A stretch of DNA of 64,000 nucleotides, taken from the NCBI GenBank assembly GCA_902776985.1, contig CACYSD010000005.1, forward strand, positions 1-64,000. Reading direction: 5' to 3'. The stretch comes from UBA3839 sp902776985. Its GTDB lineage: Bacteria; Bacteroidota; Bacteroidia; Bacteroidales; Bacteroidaceae. The position numbers and the translations under genes are program-made. Below, one piece after another: positions 12,218-21,715 of the stretch. Below the pieces are notes generated by a model that was not told the origin of the DNA, did no database searches, and was given only the letters and a program-made list of their open reading frames with translations. Within the stretch, counting starts at the first letter, position 1. Every line of letters begins with the position of its first letter.

Positions 12218-15046
12218 TTATAGGTCCAATTCTTTCTTTAGGTAAAGGGCTGTGCTTCCTTTGCCAGACTGTGAGACTTCGAGCGGAGTACCGGTGGTAA
12301 CGATTTCGCCACCACGTCGTCCGCCGTCAGGGCCGATGTCTATGATGTAGTCGGATGCTTTGATTACATCCATGTTGTGCTCAATAACTATAACCGTATT
12401 GCCTTTTTCTACGAGACGTCGAAGCACGTTGATGAGTGCCTGAATGTCGGCGAAGTGAAGTCCTGTAGTTGGTTCGTCAAGTATGAAGAGAGTTTTTCCC
12501 GTGTCTCTGCGAGCCAGTTCTGTGGCAAGTTTCACTCTCTGGCTTTCTCCACCAGAGAGAGTAGTGCTGGATTGTCCGAGTTTGATATACCCCAATCCTA
12601 CGTCCTGCAGAACTTTGATTTTCTGAAGAATATGCGGCTGGTTCTCAAAGAATTCCACAGCTTCGTTAATGGTCATATCTAATACATCGGCAATACTTCT
12701 TCCCTTGAATCTCACCTCAAGAGTAGCACGGTTATATCGTTTGCCGTGACATGCTTCGCAAGGAACTTGAATGTCGGGAAGGAAATGCATCTCTATAGTT
12801 TTATAACCATTTCCGGAACATACCTCACACCTTCCGCCTTTGACGTTGAATGAGAACTGTCCTGGTTTATATCCGCGCATCTTTGCTTCCGGAATCTCTA
12901 CGAAGAGACTGCGGATGTCGCTGAATACTCCTGTGTATGTGGCAGGATTGGAACGGGGAGTGCGACCGAGTGGTGACTGGTCAACGCTTACCACCTTGTC
13001 GATATTTTCTATACCCTCAATGCTGTCATAGGATAGCGGTTCGCGCAAACTTCTGTAGAATTTCTGAGAAAGAATTGGCTGTAGAGTATCGTTGACGATG
13101 GTTGATTTTCCGCTTCCACTAACTCCGGTGACGCAGATAAATTTCTCGAGAGGAAAAGTTATGTCAATGTTCTTGAGGTTGTTTCCTTTAAGTCCATGAA
13201 GAGTGAGTTGCTTCCCGCTTTCGTTTCTCCATACGCCTTTAGACAGTTCGATTTTCTCCTCGCCCTTTAACCATCGGGCTGTGATAGTATTGGTTTTCAG
13301 GAGTTCGGCAGGAGTGCCCTGAAAGACAACCTCACCACCTTTCTCACCAGCTTTAGGACCTATGTCGATGATGTAATCTGCGGCAAGCATCATGTCGCGG
13401 TCGTGTTCAACTACAATGACGGTGTTGCCGATATCCCTCAATGCTTTGAGAGAGTGGATAAGCCGGGTGTTGTCACGGCTATGAAGACCGATGCTTGGTT
13501 CATCGAGGATATAGAGTACGTTGACAAGCTGTGAACCTATCTGTGTTGCTAATCTTATTCGTTGGCTTTCTCCACCGGAAAGGGTTGACGAAGGACGGTT
13601 AAGGCTGAGATAGTCTAGTCCTACGTCGAGGAGGAATTTAAGTCGCTTCAGGATTTCTTTCTTGATCTCTTCTGCAATCACTCTCTGCCGCTCGCTTATG
13701 TGTGAGTCGAGTTCCATCATCCACTGATAGAGCTCTCCCAAATCCATAGTGGAGAGTTCGTGGATGTTGCGTCCTGCGATTTTATAATGAAGAGATTCTG
13801 TCTTAAGTCTGGCTCCATGACATTCGGGACATTCAGTAACAGTATCGAAACTCTCAGCCCATCGTTGTGCAGCAGCATTGGTGTCTGCATCGCTTAACTG
13901 ATGTATGTATTTTGCCAAACCATCGTACTCGCAGTAGAAATCATTGGACGTATGGAGTTTCTTGCCCTTGATACACAGACGCTCGTTGCATCCGTAGATT
14001 ATATCGTGGAGTGCTATCTCGGACAGTTCGTTTAAAGGAGTTTTCAAATCGAAGCCATAGAGGTTGAGCACGGCCTCAATCTGATGGAATATCATGATTG
14101 AGCGGTATTTGCCCAGTGGAACCAAAGCACCGTCATAGATGCTCAGATTGCGGTTGGGAATGATTTTGTTCTCATCAATGAGACTAACCACTCCAAGACC
14201 TTTACAGCGTGGGCAGGCACCTTCGGGTGAGTTGAAAGAGAAATTGTTTGGAGCAGGATCGTTGTAACTTATTCCCGATGTAGGACACATAAGTCGTCGG
14301 CTATAGTAGCGTGGGGTAGTGCCTTCTCCTTTCTCCAGCAACATCACTAATCCCTTACCTAGATTCATGGCCACTTGTATGCTCTTGCTCAGTCGTTCGG
14401 TGTCTTTTGAATTGACTACAACCTTGTCTACAACCACTTCTATGTTGTGGTTCTTGTAACGATCCACATGCATGTCAGGTTGTAGCTCCATAATCTCGTC
14501 ATCGACTCTGATGTTCAGATATCCTTTCTTCAACATCGACTCGAAGAGTTCACGGTAATGTCCTTTACGGCTACGAACCAATGGGGCAAGGATAAAGATG
14601 GCCTTCCCGTTGAAGTCGTTAAGAATTAGTTTGAGAATATGCTCCTCGGTATATTTCACCATCTTCTCTCCAGTCACATAGCTGTAGGCATCGGCGGCAC
14701 GGGCAAAGAGCAGACGCATAAAGTCATAGACTTCGGTAATGGTGCCTACGGTGGAACGGGGATTATGGTTGGTGGTTTTCTGGTCAATACTGATGACAGG
14801 ACTCAATCCTGATATTTTGTCAACATCGGGGCGTTCCAATCCACCAAGGAAATTACGGGCGTATGCTGAGAATGTCTCGATATAGCGACGTTGTCCTTCA
14901 GCGTAGATAGTATCAAAGGCAAGTGAGGACTTACCGCTACCGCTAAGTCCTGTTATTACGGTCAGACTTCCACGAGGAATAGTCACATCGATATTCTTCA
15001 GATTGTGGACTCTGGCTCCTTCAACTTTTATTTCGCCTTGTTGCAT
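12218..15046 (-). CDS. uvrA: Excinuclease ABC subunit A
   Basis: About 942 residues, standard for UvrA. Two ABC ATPase modules are visible: P-loops GLSGSGKSS (near residue 34) and GVSGSGKST (near 640), two LSGGESQR signatures, and LDEPSIGLH and LDEPTTGLH Walker B motifs. Zinc-finger cysteines are present, including CEVCSGNG...CEACHGKRYN in the second module. It finds bulky DNA lesions for nucleotide excision repair; its partner uvrB is at 31837-33852. The ATG at 15046 is chosen; a TTG two codons earlier overlaps the upstream stop. Confidence 0.97.
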   Translation of the reverse strand: MQQGEIKVEGARVHNLKNIDVTIPRGSLTVITGLSGSGKSSLAFDTIYAEGQRRYIETFSAYARNFLGGLERPDVDKISGLSPVISIDQKTTNHNPRSTVGTITEVYDFMRLLFARAADAYSYVTGEKMVKYTEEHILKLILNDFNGKAIFILAPLVRSRKGHYRELFESMLKKGYLNIRVDDEIMELQPDMHVDRYKNHNIEVVVDKVVVNSKDTERLSKSIQVAMNLGKGLVMLLEKGEGTTPRYYSRRLMCPTSGISYNDPAPNNFSFNSPEGACPRCKGLGVVSLIDENKIIPNRNLSIYDGALVPLGKYRSIMIFHQIEAVLNLYGFDLKTPLNELSEIALHDIIYGCNERLCIKGKKLHTSNDFYCEYDGLAKYIHQLSDADTNAAAQRWAESFDTVTECPECHGARLKTESLHYKIAGRNIHELSTMDLGELYQWMMELDSHISERQRVIAEEIKKEILKRLKFLLDVGLDYLSLNRPSSTLSGGESQRIRLATQIGSQLVNVLYILDEPSIGLHSRDNTRLIHSLKALRDIGNTVIVVEHDRDMMLAADYIIDIGPKAGEKGGEVVFQGTPAELLKTNTITARWLKGEEKIELSKGVWRNESGKQLTLHGLKGNNLKNIDITFPLEKFICVTGVSGSGKSTIVNDTLQPILSQKFYRSLREPLSYDSIEGIENIDKVVSVDQSPLGRTPRSNPATYTGVFSDIRSLFVEIPEAKMRGYKPGQFSFNVKGGRCEVCSGNGYKTIEMHFLPDIQVPCEACHGKRYNRATLEVRFKGRSIADVLDMTINEAVEFFENQPHILQKIKVLQDVGLGYIKLGQSSTTLSGGESQRVKLATELARRDTGKTLFILDEPTTGLHFADIQALINVLRRLVEKGNTVIVIEHNMDVIKASDYIIDIGPDGGRRGGEIVTTGTPLEVSQSGKGSTALYLKKELDL

Positions 15047-15048
15047 AT

Positions 15049-15798
15049 TCAATTACCTCCTGTGGTTTCTTCAGATGTCTTGAATCCTTTGAGCACATTG
15101 ATTACCTTGCGGATTTTATAGTGAAGTCCGTCGCTTCCCGTAGCATCGATATTGAGTATGTAACCTCCGTCGGGAACATATTCACCACCAACTTTTCCAT
15201 CCCATCCTTCATCTATGTTGCCTAGATTGAATTCGTGGAGTTTCTTTCCCCAGCGGTTCCATATTCCACCGCTCAGCTTTACTATTGATTGATAACTGAT
15301 ATGCAGCACATCGTTGATGTCATCGTTGTTGGGTGAGAATCCATCGGGAACTGTGAGAGTGGATTCACTAATCACAATTTCAATGGGTTCGGATTCGTAT
15401 TCAATCGTATCGTTGTCCTCGCTACGGACGAAGGTGACATATAGCTTGATGCCATATCCTCCCGATTTTGTCAGAGTGTAATTGCTGTCGTCCACGAATC
15501 GGGTGACAACAGGTTTGCTTTCGCCTTCGTCACTACGATAGATGCGCCACTCTGGTATATAAGTATATTCTCCGCCTTTAGTGTCCACGTTTGCCGTAAG
15601 TGTTATTTCAAGTGGAGCCTGAGTGGTTTTGCTCTCACCGGGTTTCAGTTCCACAAACTCTGTGGTTTTGTCTGTCTGTTCGATGTGATTGAACGAAACC
15701 ACAGGGCTGGCGTCTTGTGCGGACGCTGTTCCGTATGAGAGAAGAATGGCTGATATTGCTATATTATTGAATATGTATTGAAATGACAGACGTTTCAT
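15049..15798 (-). CDS. Secreted protein with gliding-motility-type (CHU_C-like) C-terminal domain
   Basis: About 249 residues with a hydrophobic signal peptide (MKRLSFQYIFNNIAISAILL, ending near TASAQ). The middle is beta-rich and Ig-like. The C-terminal ~90 residues read DGFSPNNDDINDVLHISY, then GGIWNRWGKKLHEF, then WDGKVGGEYVPDGGYILNI, the pattern of the CHU_C/gliding-motility C-terminal domain linked in this phylum to type IX secretion. It is encoded 2 nt upstream of uvrA and so probably shares its transcript, although no functional link is obvious. The start at 15798 is set by a -7 element at 15820-15827. Confidence 0.75.
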   Translation of the reverse strand: MKRLSFQYIFNNIAISAILLSYGTASAQDASPVVSFNHIEQTDKTTEFVELKPGESKTTQAPLEITLTANVDTKGGEYTYIPEWRIYRSDEGESKPVVTRFVDDSNYTLTKSGGYGIKLYVTFVRSEDNDTIEYESEPIEIVISESTLTVPDGFSPNNDDINDVLHISYQSIVKLSGGIWNRWGKKLHEFNLGNIDEGWDGKVGGEYVPDGGYILNIDATGSDGLHYKIRKVINVLKGFKTSEETTGGN

Positions 15799-15819
15799 AT
15801 TACGTTCGGATTTATTATG

Positions 15820-15827
15820 CAAATTTA
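15820..15827 (-). promoter_or_regulatory. -7 element for the CHU_C-type gene and uvrA
   Basis: TAAATTTG on the minus strand. The predicted transcription start near 15814 lies between it and the ATG at 15798, which rules out the longer frame starting at 15822. Confidence 0.55.
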
Positions 15828-15911
15828 CACATTTATTATATTATAACGATTAACATTCCCGAAATGTTACTTTTTTACGAAGTATTTGATGCCTAAATAG
15901 AAAAATAGTTG

Positions 15912-15919
15912 TATTTTTG
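15912..15919 (+). promoter_or_regulatory. -7 element for kdgK-eda
   Basis: TATTTTTG at 15912-15919, with a possible TTTG at 15885-15888 (23-nt spacer, a little long). It excludes a TTG start at 15917 and favours the ATG at 15950. Confidence 0.55.
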
Positions 15920-15949
15920 CAAAAAATATTGAAACCAAAACTAACTACT

Positions 15950-16972
15950 ATGTCAAAAATCATTACAATGGGCGAATTGATGCTTCGCCTGTCGCCTGAA
16001 GGCAATTATCGTTTCATACAAACTGACAAGTTCAACATTATCCCTGGTGGTGGTGAGGCAAACGTTGCTATAAGCCTTGCAAACTATGGACACGACTGCT
16101 ATTTTGTGTCTAAGCTTCCTAAGCACGAAATCGGTCAGATTGCTGTCAACGCAATGCGCCGCTATGGTGTGAATACCGATTTTATTGCTCGTGGTGGCAA
16201 TCGTGTAGGTCTTTACTATGCTGAAACAGGAGCGTCAATGCGTCCGTCTAAGGTGATCTACGACCGTGCTCATTCTGCTATTGCGGAAGCAAAACCAGAT
16301 GACTTCGATTTCGACAGAATCTTTGAAGGTGCTGATTGGTTTCACTGGTCAGGCATCACTCCAGCCATAAGCGACGAGAGTGCTGAATGTTTGCGTCTTG
16401 CTTGTATAGCTGCCAAGAAGCATGGTGTGACTGTAAGTTGCGACCTCAATTTCCGTAAGAAACTTTGGACAAGCGAGAAGGCTATCAGCATCATGCGTCC
16501 ATTGATGCAGTATGTTGACGTTTGTATCGGCAATGAAGAGGATGCAGAGCTTTGCCTAGGTTTCAAGCCCGATGCCGATGTAGAGGGTGGCAAGACTGAT
16601 GCTTCAGGATACGAAGGCATTTTCCGTCAGATGGCACAGGAATTCGGATTCAAGTATGTGGTTTCTACACTTCGTGAGAGTTTCTCTGCTACTCATAACG
16701 GTTGGAAGGCACTCATCTATGACGGCAAAGAATTCTACCAGTCAAAGCGCTACGATATTGATCCTATCATCGATCGCGTAGGTGGTGGTGACAGTTTCTC
16801 AGGAGGACTCATTCATGGTCTTCTCACCAAGGCAACCCAGGGTGAAGCGCTCGAATTCGCAGTTGCTGCATCAGCTCTCAAGCATACAATTCCTGGCGAC
16901 TTTAACCTCGTTTCTGTAGAGGAAGTCGAAGCCCTCGCCGGTGGCAACGCAAACGGAAGAGTGCAAAGATAA
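15950..16972 (+). CDS. kdgK: 2-dehydro-3-deoxygluconate kinase (PfkB family)
   Basis: At about 340 residues, a ribokinase/PfkB sugar kinase: MGELMLRLSPEGNYRFIQ at the start, the substrate-binding PGGGEANVAISLANYG motif (about 34-49), and the C-terminal DRVGGGDSFSGGLIHG signature carrying the catalytic aspartate (about 279-294). It phosphorylates 2-keto-3-deoxygluconate to KDPG. The next gene, 32 nt downstream, is the KDPG aldolase, so the pair completes uronate/pectin-type catabolism to pyruvate and glyceraldehyde 3-phosphate. The context makes the KDG assignment stronger than sequence alone. Confidence 0.88.
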   Translation: MSKIITMGELMLRLSPEGNYRFIQTDKFNIIPGGGEANVAISLANYGHDCYFVSKLPKHEIGQIAVNAMRRYGVNTDFIARGGNRVGLYYAETGASMRPSKVIYDRAHSAIAEAKPDDFDFDRIFEGADWFHWSGITPAISDESAECLRLACIAAKKHGVTVSCDLNFRKKLWTSEKAISIMRPLMQYVDVCIGNEEDAELCLGFKPDADVEGGKTDASGYEGIFRQMAQEFGFKYVVSTLRESFSATHNGWKALIYDGKEFYQSKRYDIDPIIDRVGGGDSFSGGLIHGLLTKATQGEALEFAVAASALKHTIPGDFNLVSVEEVEALAGGNANGRVQR

Positions 16973-17004
16973 GTAATCAAGAACTTAAGAACTCAAAAAT
17001 TCAT

Positions 17005-17670
17005 ATGAAATTTGATAAACTTGCAGTAATGCAGAAGATAGGGGAGACAGGAATGGTTCCTGTTTTCTACCACAAAGATGCTGAAATAGCAAAGAAAGTG
17101 ATTAAGGCTTGTTACGATGGTGGTGTACGCGCCTTTGAGTTTACAAACCGTGGTGATTTCGCTCACGAAGTATTCGCTGAATGTGTGAAATGGGCTGCTA
17201 AGGAATGTCCAGAGCTGGCTCTTGGAGTTGGTAGTGTGGTTGACGCACCTACAGCTGCTCTTTACATCCAGCTGGGAGCTTGCTTCGTTGTAGGTCCATT
17301 GTTCAATGCCGATATTGCTCCTGTATGCAATCGCCGCCTTGTGCCTTACTGCCCTGGATGCGGAAGCGTTACAGAAGTGGGTAAGGCTCAGGAACTCGGT
17401 TGCGACCTTACAAAGGTGTTCCCTGGAGATGTCTATGGCCCTGCGTTCGTTAAGGGACTCAAAGCACCGATGCCTTGGTCAAAGATTATGGTTACCGGTG
17501 GTGTTGCACCAACCAAGGAAAATCTCACTTCATGGATCAAGGCAGGCGTTTACTGCGTTGGTATGGGTAGCAAACTTTTCCCGAAGGACGTCGTTACCGC
17601 TGAGGATTGGGCTTACGTCACCAAACTCTGTCGCGAATGTCTCGACATAATCGCTGAAGCACGAAAATAA
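17005..17670 (+). CDS. eda: KDPG/KHG aldolase
   Basis: The 221-residue class I aldolase has the family layout: catalytic-glutamate segment AFEFTNRG (about 43-50), GVGSVVDAPTAA, and the Schiff-base lysine in DLTKVFPGD (about 134-142), then MVTGGVAPT. It splits KDPG into pyruvate and glyceraldehyde 3-phosphate. It is paired with kdgK and followed by a strong terminator. Confidence 0.92.
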   Translation: MKFDKLAVMQKIGETGMVPVFYHKDAEIAKKVIKACYDGGVRAFEFTNRGDFAHEVFAECVKWAAKECPELALGVGSVVDAPTAALYIQLGACFVVGPLFNADIAPVCNRRLVPYCPGCGSVTEVGKAQELGCDLTKVFPGDVYGPAFVKGLKAPMPWSKIMVTGGVAPTKENLTSWIKAGVYCVGMGSKLFPKDVVTAEDWAYVTKLCRECLDIIAEARK

Positions 17671-17690
17671 GCTATTTTCCCCCAAAAAAA

Positions 17691-17728
17691 ATCCCTCGAT
17701 AGTTTCACTAACTATCGAGGGATTTTTG
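17691..17728 (+). terminator. Rho-independent terminator after eda
   Basis: A perfect 14-bp stem, ATCCCTCGATAGTT / AACTATCGAGGGAT, with a 5-nt loop, followed by a T run. A preceding A run makes it usable in both directions, so it may also serve the convergent folD. Confidence 0.92.
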
Positions 17729-17779
17729 TCATGTTACAATTTTCAATTACAATTGTCCAGTTGTAAATGGTTCAATTGT

Positions 17780-18661
17780 CTAATTATAGAACTCTTTCTT
17801 TCCTGCGCTGAGAGTATTCTTCATCAATGAGCAGATAGTCATTGGACCTACGCCTCCAGGAACAGGAGTGATGAAAGAGCAGAGTGGAGCAACCTCATCG
17901 AATTTCACGTCTCCGCACAGACGGTAACCGTTCTTTCTTGTTGCGTCAGGTACTCGAGTTGTGCCTACGTCGATAATGACTGCTCCTGGTTTCACCATGT
18001 CTGCAGTTACGAATTCTGGAATACCGATTGCTGCGATGATGATGTCTGCTGTCTTACATTCCTCCTTGAGATTCTTGGAATGAGAGTGGCAGACAGTAAC
18101 TGTCGCATCGCCAGGAGTGCGCTTCTGCATCATCAGTTGAGCCATTGGCTTGCCTACGATGTTGCTGCGTCCGAGAACCACACATTTCTTTCCGCTTGTC
18201 TCAATATTGTATCGACGGAGAAGGTCAAGGATTCCGTTTGGTGTGGCACTCACGTAGCAGGGCAGACCGATTGACATACGTCCCACGTTGATGGGGTGGA
18301 ATCCGTCCACATCCTTGCGATAGTCGATAGCCTCAATGATTTTCTGCTCGCTGATATGCTTGGGCAGAGGCAGCTGCACGATGAAGCCGTCGATATCCTC
18401 GTTGCGGTTCAGTTCGTCCACCTTGCGAAGCAATTCTTCCTCGGTCACATCATCCTCGTAGCGGATGAGAGTGGAAGTAAATCCACATTGTTCACATGCC
18501 AGCACCTTGTTTTTTACGTATGTCTCACTACCACCGTCGTGACCAACGAGTATGGCTGCCAGATGAGGACGTTTACCGCCGTTGGCGATAATCTGTTTTA
18601 CTTCTTCAGCTATTTCCTGCTTAATCTGAGTCGCAGTCGCTTTTCCGTCAATAAGAACCAT
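17780..18661 (-). CDS. folD: Methylenetetrahydrofolate dehydrogenase / cyclohydrolase
   Basis: The 293-residue bifunctional FolD has the catalytic YVKNKVLACEQCGF segment (about 49-62), the GFIVQLPLPKHI motif, and the NADP-binding VLGRSNIVGKPMAQLM motif (about 163-178), ending with TPVPGGVGPMT. It interconverts methylene-, methenyl- and formyl-tetrahydrofolate for purine and formyl-Met synthesis. It lies 69 nt downstream of ffh in the same direction. Confidence 0.96.
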   Translation of the reverse strand: MVLIDGKATATQIKQEIAEEVKQIIANGGKRPHLAAILVGHDGGSETYVKNKVLACEQCGFTSTLIRYEDDVTEEELLRKVDELNRNEDIDGFIVQLPLPKHISEQKIIEAIDYRKDVDGFHPINVGRMSIGLPCYVSATPNGILDLLRRYNIETSGKKCVVLGRSNIVGKPMAQLMMQKRTPGDATVTVCHSHSKNLKEECKTADIIIAAIGIPEFVTADMVKPGAVIIDVGTTRVPDATRKNGYRLCGDVKFDEVAPLCSFITPVPGGVGPMTICSLMKNTLSAGKKEFYN

Positions 18662-18730
18662 CTTAGAATAATATAATTTACGATTTTTATATTTTTACAA
18701 TTTACTAATCGTTGCGATACCGTTAATAAA

Positions 18731-20068
18731 TTATCTCTTAAACTTTGGCATTCCGGGCATCTGAGGCATCTTGCCCATTTTGCCACCGGTGAACTGACGC
18801 ATCACCTTGCGCATCTGGTCGAACTGCTTGGTGATTCGATTTACTTCGTCGATGCTGTTTCCGCTACCTTTAGCCAGACGCAGCTTGCGGCTCATGTTGA
18901 TGCAGTCAGGATGTTCACGTTCGTATGGAGTCATTGAACCGATAAGCGCCTCTACGCTCTTGAATGCGTTTTCGTCTATGTCGAGACCCTTGAGAGCCTT
19001 GCCTACGCCAGGAATCATACCCATCAGGTCCTTCACGTTACCCATGCGCTTGATTTGGTTAATCTGGTGCAGGAAGTCGTTGTAGTCGAATTTGTTCTTT
19101 GCAATCTTGCGTTCGAGTTTCTTTGCTTCTTCCTCGTCAAACTGCTGCTGGGCACGTTCTACGAACGAAACGATATCGCCCATGCCGAGGATACGGTCAG
19201 CCATACGCTCTGGGTGAAACACATCAAGTGCTTCCATCTTCTCACCCGTTCCAACGAACTTGATTGGTTTGTCAACCACAGTTCGGATGCTGAGTGCAGC
19301 ACCACCGCGAGTGTCACCATCCAGCTTAGTGAGAACGACACCGTCGATTTCAAGACGTTCGTTGAAGGTCTGAGCCGTGTTCACAGCGTCCTGACCAGTC
19401 ATGGCATCGACAACGAGGAGAGTTTCGTTAGGATTGACAGCACGTTTGATCTGCTCAATCTGTTGCATCAGCTCTTCGTCAATCGACTGACGACCTGCGG
19501 TGTCGACGATTACTACGTCCTGACCGTTGGCTTTGGCTTCCTGAATTGCGTTAAGGGCAACCTGAATAGGGTCGGTAGCGCCCATTTCCAAGTGGATAGG
19601 CACATTCACCTGTTCAGCCAGGATGCGCAGCTGCTCCATAGCCGCAGGACGGAAAGTGTCGCAGGCAGCAAGCAACGGACGCTTGTGCATCTTGTTCCTC
19701 AGCAGCAATGCAAGCTTGCCGCTCAATGTAGTCTTACCGGCACCGTTAAGACCAGCCATGAGGATGACAGCAGGACGTCCGTCGAGGTTCAGTTCAGAGG
19801 CTGTGCCGCCCATCAATGCGGTGAGTTCGTCGTGCACAATCTTCACCATCAACTGACTTGGCTTGACTGCTGTAAGCACATTCATACCAAGTGCTTTCTG
19901 CTTCACCGTGTCGGTAAAGTTCTTGGCTACTTTATAGTTGACGTCGGCTTCAAGCAATGCCTTGCGCACATCTTTGAGTGTCTCGGCAACATTTATCTCG
20001 GTGATACGACCTTCACCCTTCAGTATTTTGAACGACCTCTCAAGTCGTTCCGATAGATTCTCAAACAT
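18731..20068 (-). CDS. ffh: Signal recognition particle protein
   Basis: The 445-residue SRP54 homologue has an N-terminal helical domain, a GTPase G domain with GLNGAGKTT (about 109-117), DTFRPAA, DTAGRQ and TKLDGD motifs, and a methionine-rich M domain ending in MPQMPGMPKFKR that binds SRP RNA and signal peptides. It targets membrane proteins co-translationally. It lies 9 nt after the DedA gene. Confidence 0.97.
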   Translation of the reverse strand: MFENLSERLERSFKILKGEGRITEINVAETLKDVRKALLEADVNYKVAKNFTDTVKQKALGMNVLTAVKPSQLMVKIVHDELTALMGGTASELNLDGRPAVILMAGLNGAGKTTLSGKLALLLRNKMHKRPLLAACDTFRPAAMEQLRILAEQVNVPIHLEMGATDPIQVALNAIQEAKANGQDVVIVDTAGRQSIDEELMQQIEQIKRAVNPNETLLVVDAMTGQDAVNTAQTFNERLEIDGVVLTKLDGDTRGGAALSIRTVVDKPIKFVGTGEKMEALDVFHPERMADRILGMGDIVSFVERAQQQFDEEEAKKLERKIAKNKFDYNDFLHQINQIKRMGNVKDLMGMIPGVGKALKGLDIDENAFKSVEALIGSMTPYEREHPDCINMSRKLRLAKGSGNSIDEVNRITKQFDQMRKVMRQFTGGKMGKMPQMPGMPKFKR

Positions 20069-20077
20069 CTTTATATT

Positions 20078-20737
20078 TTAGGATTTTGTTTTGATTTTAT
20101 TCGATGGAGCTTTTAATCCTTTATATATCAGGAAGGCAATAATAGCCACGACGAGCACAATAGCGGCTATGCCGATTATGTGGCTATAGTGCGAAATCTT
20201 CTCAATCAGGGCATCCTTCCCAATCTGTGTGTGGCAGAAGTAACCGATGCCGACGAGGATGGAATTCCACAGGGCTGCACCCAGACAGGTGAACAATATG
20301 AATCGTCCGTACCCCATGCGAGCCAATCCTGCAGGGATGGAGATAAGCTGACGGATAGCAGGAATCATTCGACCGATGAACGTAGATATCGCACCATGCT
20401 TGTCAAAGTAGTTCTCTGCTTTCTGCACCTTTACCTCGTCTATCAGGCACATGTGACCAAACCGGCTGTTGGCGAATCCGTAAACAAGCGGACGACCCAG
20501 GTAGCGGGCAAGAAGATAGTTGATCATAGCTCCTATGAGGGCACCAAGTGTGCCACAGACAATAATCATCGCATAATTCATCTCACCATTTTCCGCAGCC
20601 ATATATGCTGCCGGAATCATCACCACCTCTGAAGGGAATGGAATGAACGAGCTCTCAATCGCCATCAGCACGATAATCCACACATAGCTTAGATTATCCA
20701 ACATTCCCTGAAACAAATTTACTATAAATTCTTCCAA
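20078..20737 (-). CDS. DedA-family membrane protein
   Basis: At 219 residues with about five hydrophobic segments, it has the DedA/SNARE-associated signature: ESSFIPFPSEVVMIPA (about 28-43), the re-entrant loop region FIGRMIPAIRQLISIPAGLA (about 140-159) and MGYGRF. DedA proteins act in lipid-carrier (undecaprenyl phosphate or phospholipid) flipping at the inner membrane. It heads a likely operon with ffh. Confidence 0.88.
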   Translation of the reverse strand: MEEFIVNLFQGMLDNLSYVWIIVLMAIESSFIPFPSEVVMIPAAYMAAENGEMNYAMIIVCGTLGALIGAMINYLLARYLGRPLVYGFANSRFGHMCLIDEVKVQKAENYFDKHGAISTFIGRMIPAIRQLISIPAGLARMGYGRFILFTCLGAALWNSILVGIGYFCHTQIGKDALIEKISHYSHIIGIAAIVLVVAIIAFLIYKGLKAPSNKIKTKS

Positions 20738-20794
20738 TTTGAGTTATTTTGTAGACGTTAGGACGACCTTGTTTAGTCTTTTTCAAAAACTCTG

Positions 20795-20825
20795 CAAAGG
20801 TACGAAAAAACGGGCGCATAACAAA
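20795..20825 (-). promoter_or_regulatory. Promoter for dedA-ffh(-folD)
   Basis: On the minus strand: TTTG (plus 20822-20825), a 19-nt spacer, then TACCTTTG (plus 20795-20802). This is a full match to the consensus spacing, about 58 nt before the ATG. Confidence 0.75.
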
Positions 20826-20883
20826 ATGTGCCCATTCATTTTTTTAATTATGTGCCGTTAACAGCAGAATCCGTTACTAAACT

Positions 20884-21531
20884 TTACTCATTAGCATAGA
20901 CTTCATAACCGTCTACGTCCTTGATTCCGGCAACTCCCATATACTTCTGAACCAAGCCACGGACAAGTATTTCAAGATGCAAATAATCCGGATGATCCTT
21001 GAGGTTGATGGCAGTCCTGGCTTCTTTATGTGCTTTTTTAGTTCCCGTAAGACAGATGGGAACGCAGCTGTCGGGATTGGTGGTGTAGGGTGAAGGAGCG
21101 AGAATGATGTTCGATGATAATGCGTTTGTTGATGTGAAATGGATGTCTGTCATTTCAGTACCAAATATATATCCTACGATGTAGCCCTTGAAGAAACAAC
21201 TACGTGAATTCCATTGTGAAGAGTTCTTCCCGCCTAAGACGTCGCCATAGACGCAACCACCGCTGAGAATGTCCTCGAAAGGGATAGGGTTGTCTTTGTT
21301 GTTATGGGCGCTGATGTATTTGGATGCAGTTGTGTATCCGTGATAGAAGCCGCTGTCCGGCTGCTCGCCTGGAGGATTATCGTCGTCATCGTTATCATCG
21401 TCATCATCATCGGTGCCTGATACGTCCTCGTTCTCTGTCTTCTCTTTGCTGTCGTCCGGAAAATCCAGTTTATCGCATCCAACAATGAAGACAAACAATA
21501 ATATCAGAAGAATGTAATGTGTAGTTTTCAT
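20884..21531 (-). CDS. Surface lipoprotein with DUF6359-like domain
   Basis: About 215 residues. The signal peptide ends in a lipobox (FVFIVGC), and the mature protein starts with a very acidic tract (GTDDDDDDNDDDDN). Acidic residues just after the lipid-anchored cysteine act as surface-export signals in Bacteroidota. The C-terminal half (FFKGYIVGYIFG, SSNIILAPS, INLKDHPDYLHLEILVRGLV, YMGVAGIKDV) matches the DUF6359/OB-fold pattern also seen at 60124-62307. The ATG at 21531 is chosen because it begins the signal peptide. The DUF call is from motif memory. Confidence 0.7.
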   Translation of the reverse strand: MKTTHYILLILLFVFIVGCDKLDFPDDSKEKTENEDVSGTDDDDDDNDDDDNPPGEQPDSGFYHGYTTASKYISAHNNKDNPIPFEDILSGGCVYGDVLGGKNSSQWNSRSCFFKGYIVGYIFGTEMTDIHFTSTNALSSNIILAPSPYTTNPDSCVPICLTGTKKAHKEARTAINLKDHPDYLHLEILVRGLVQKYMGVAGIKDVDGYEVYANE

Positions 21532-21631
21532 AATTGTATTTATTTTTTGCAAATTAACTGATATTTTGTCAAAACAACAATTTATCGCTAAAAAAATAAC
21601 CTCAATATGGTAAAATACGAAAATTATGAAC

Positions 21632-21639
21632 TATCTTTG
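21632..21639 (+). promoter_or_regulatory. -7 element for fructose-bisphosphate aldolase
   Basis: TATCTTTG at 21632-21639. It predicts a leader of about 70 nt before the ATG at 21716. The -33 box is not clear. Confidence 0.55.
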
Positions 21640-21715
21640 CACAAGATTTGCGGAAAGGAAATCTAAAACAGACTAATTAATTCGTATTACTAATAATAAA
21701 ATCAGTAGAAAGATT

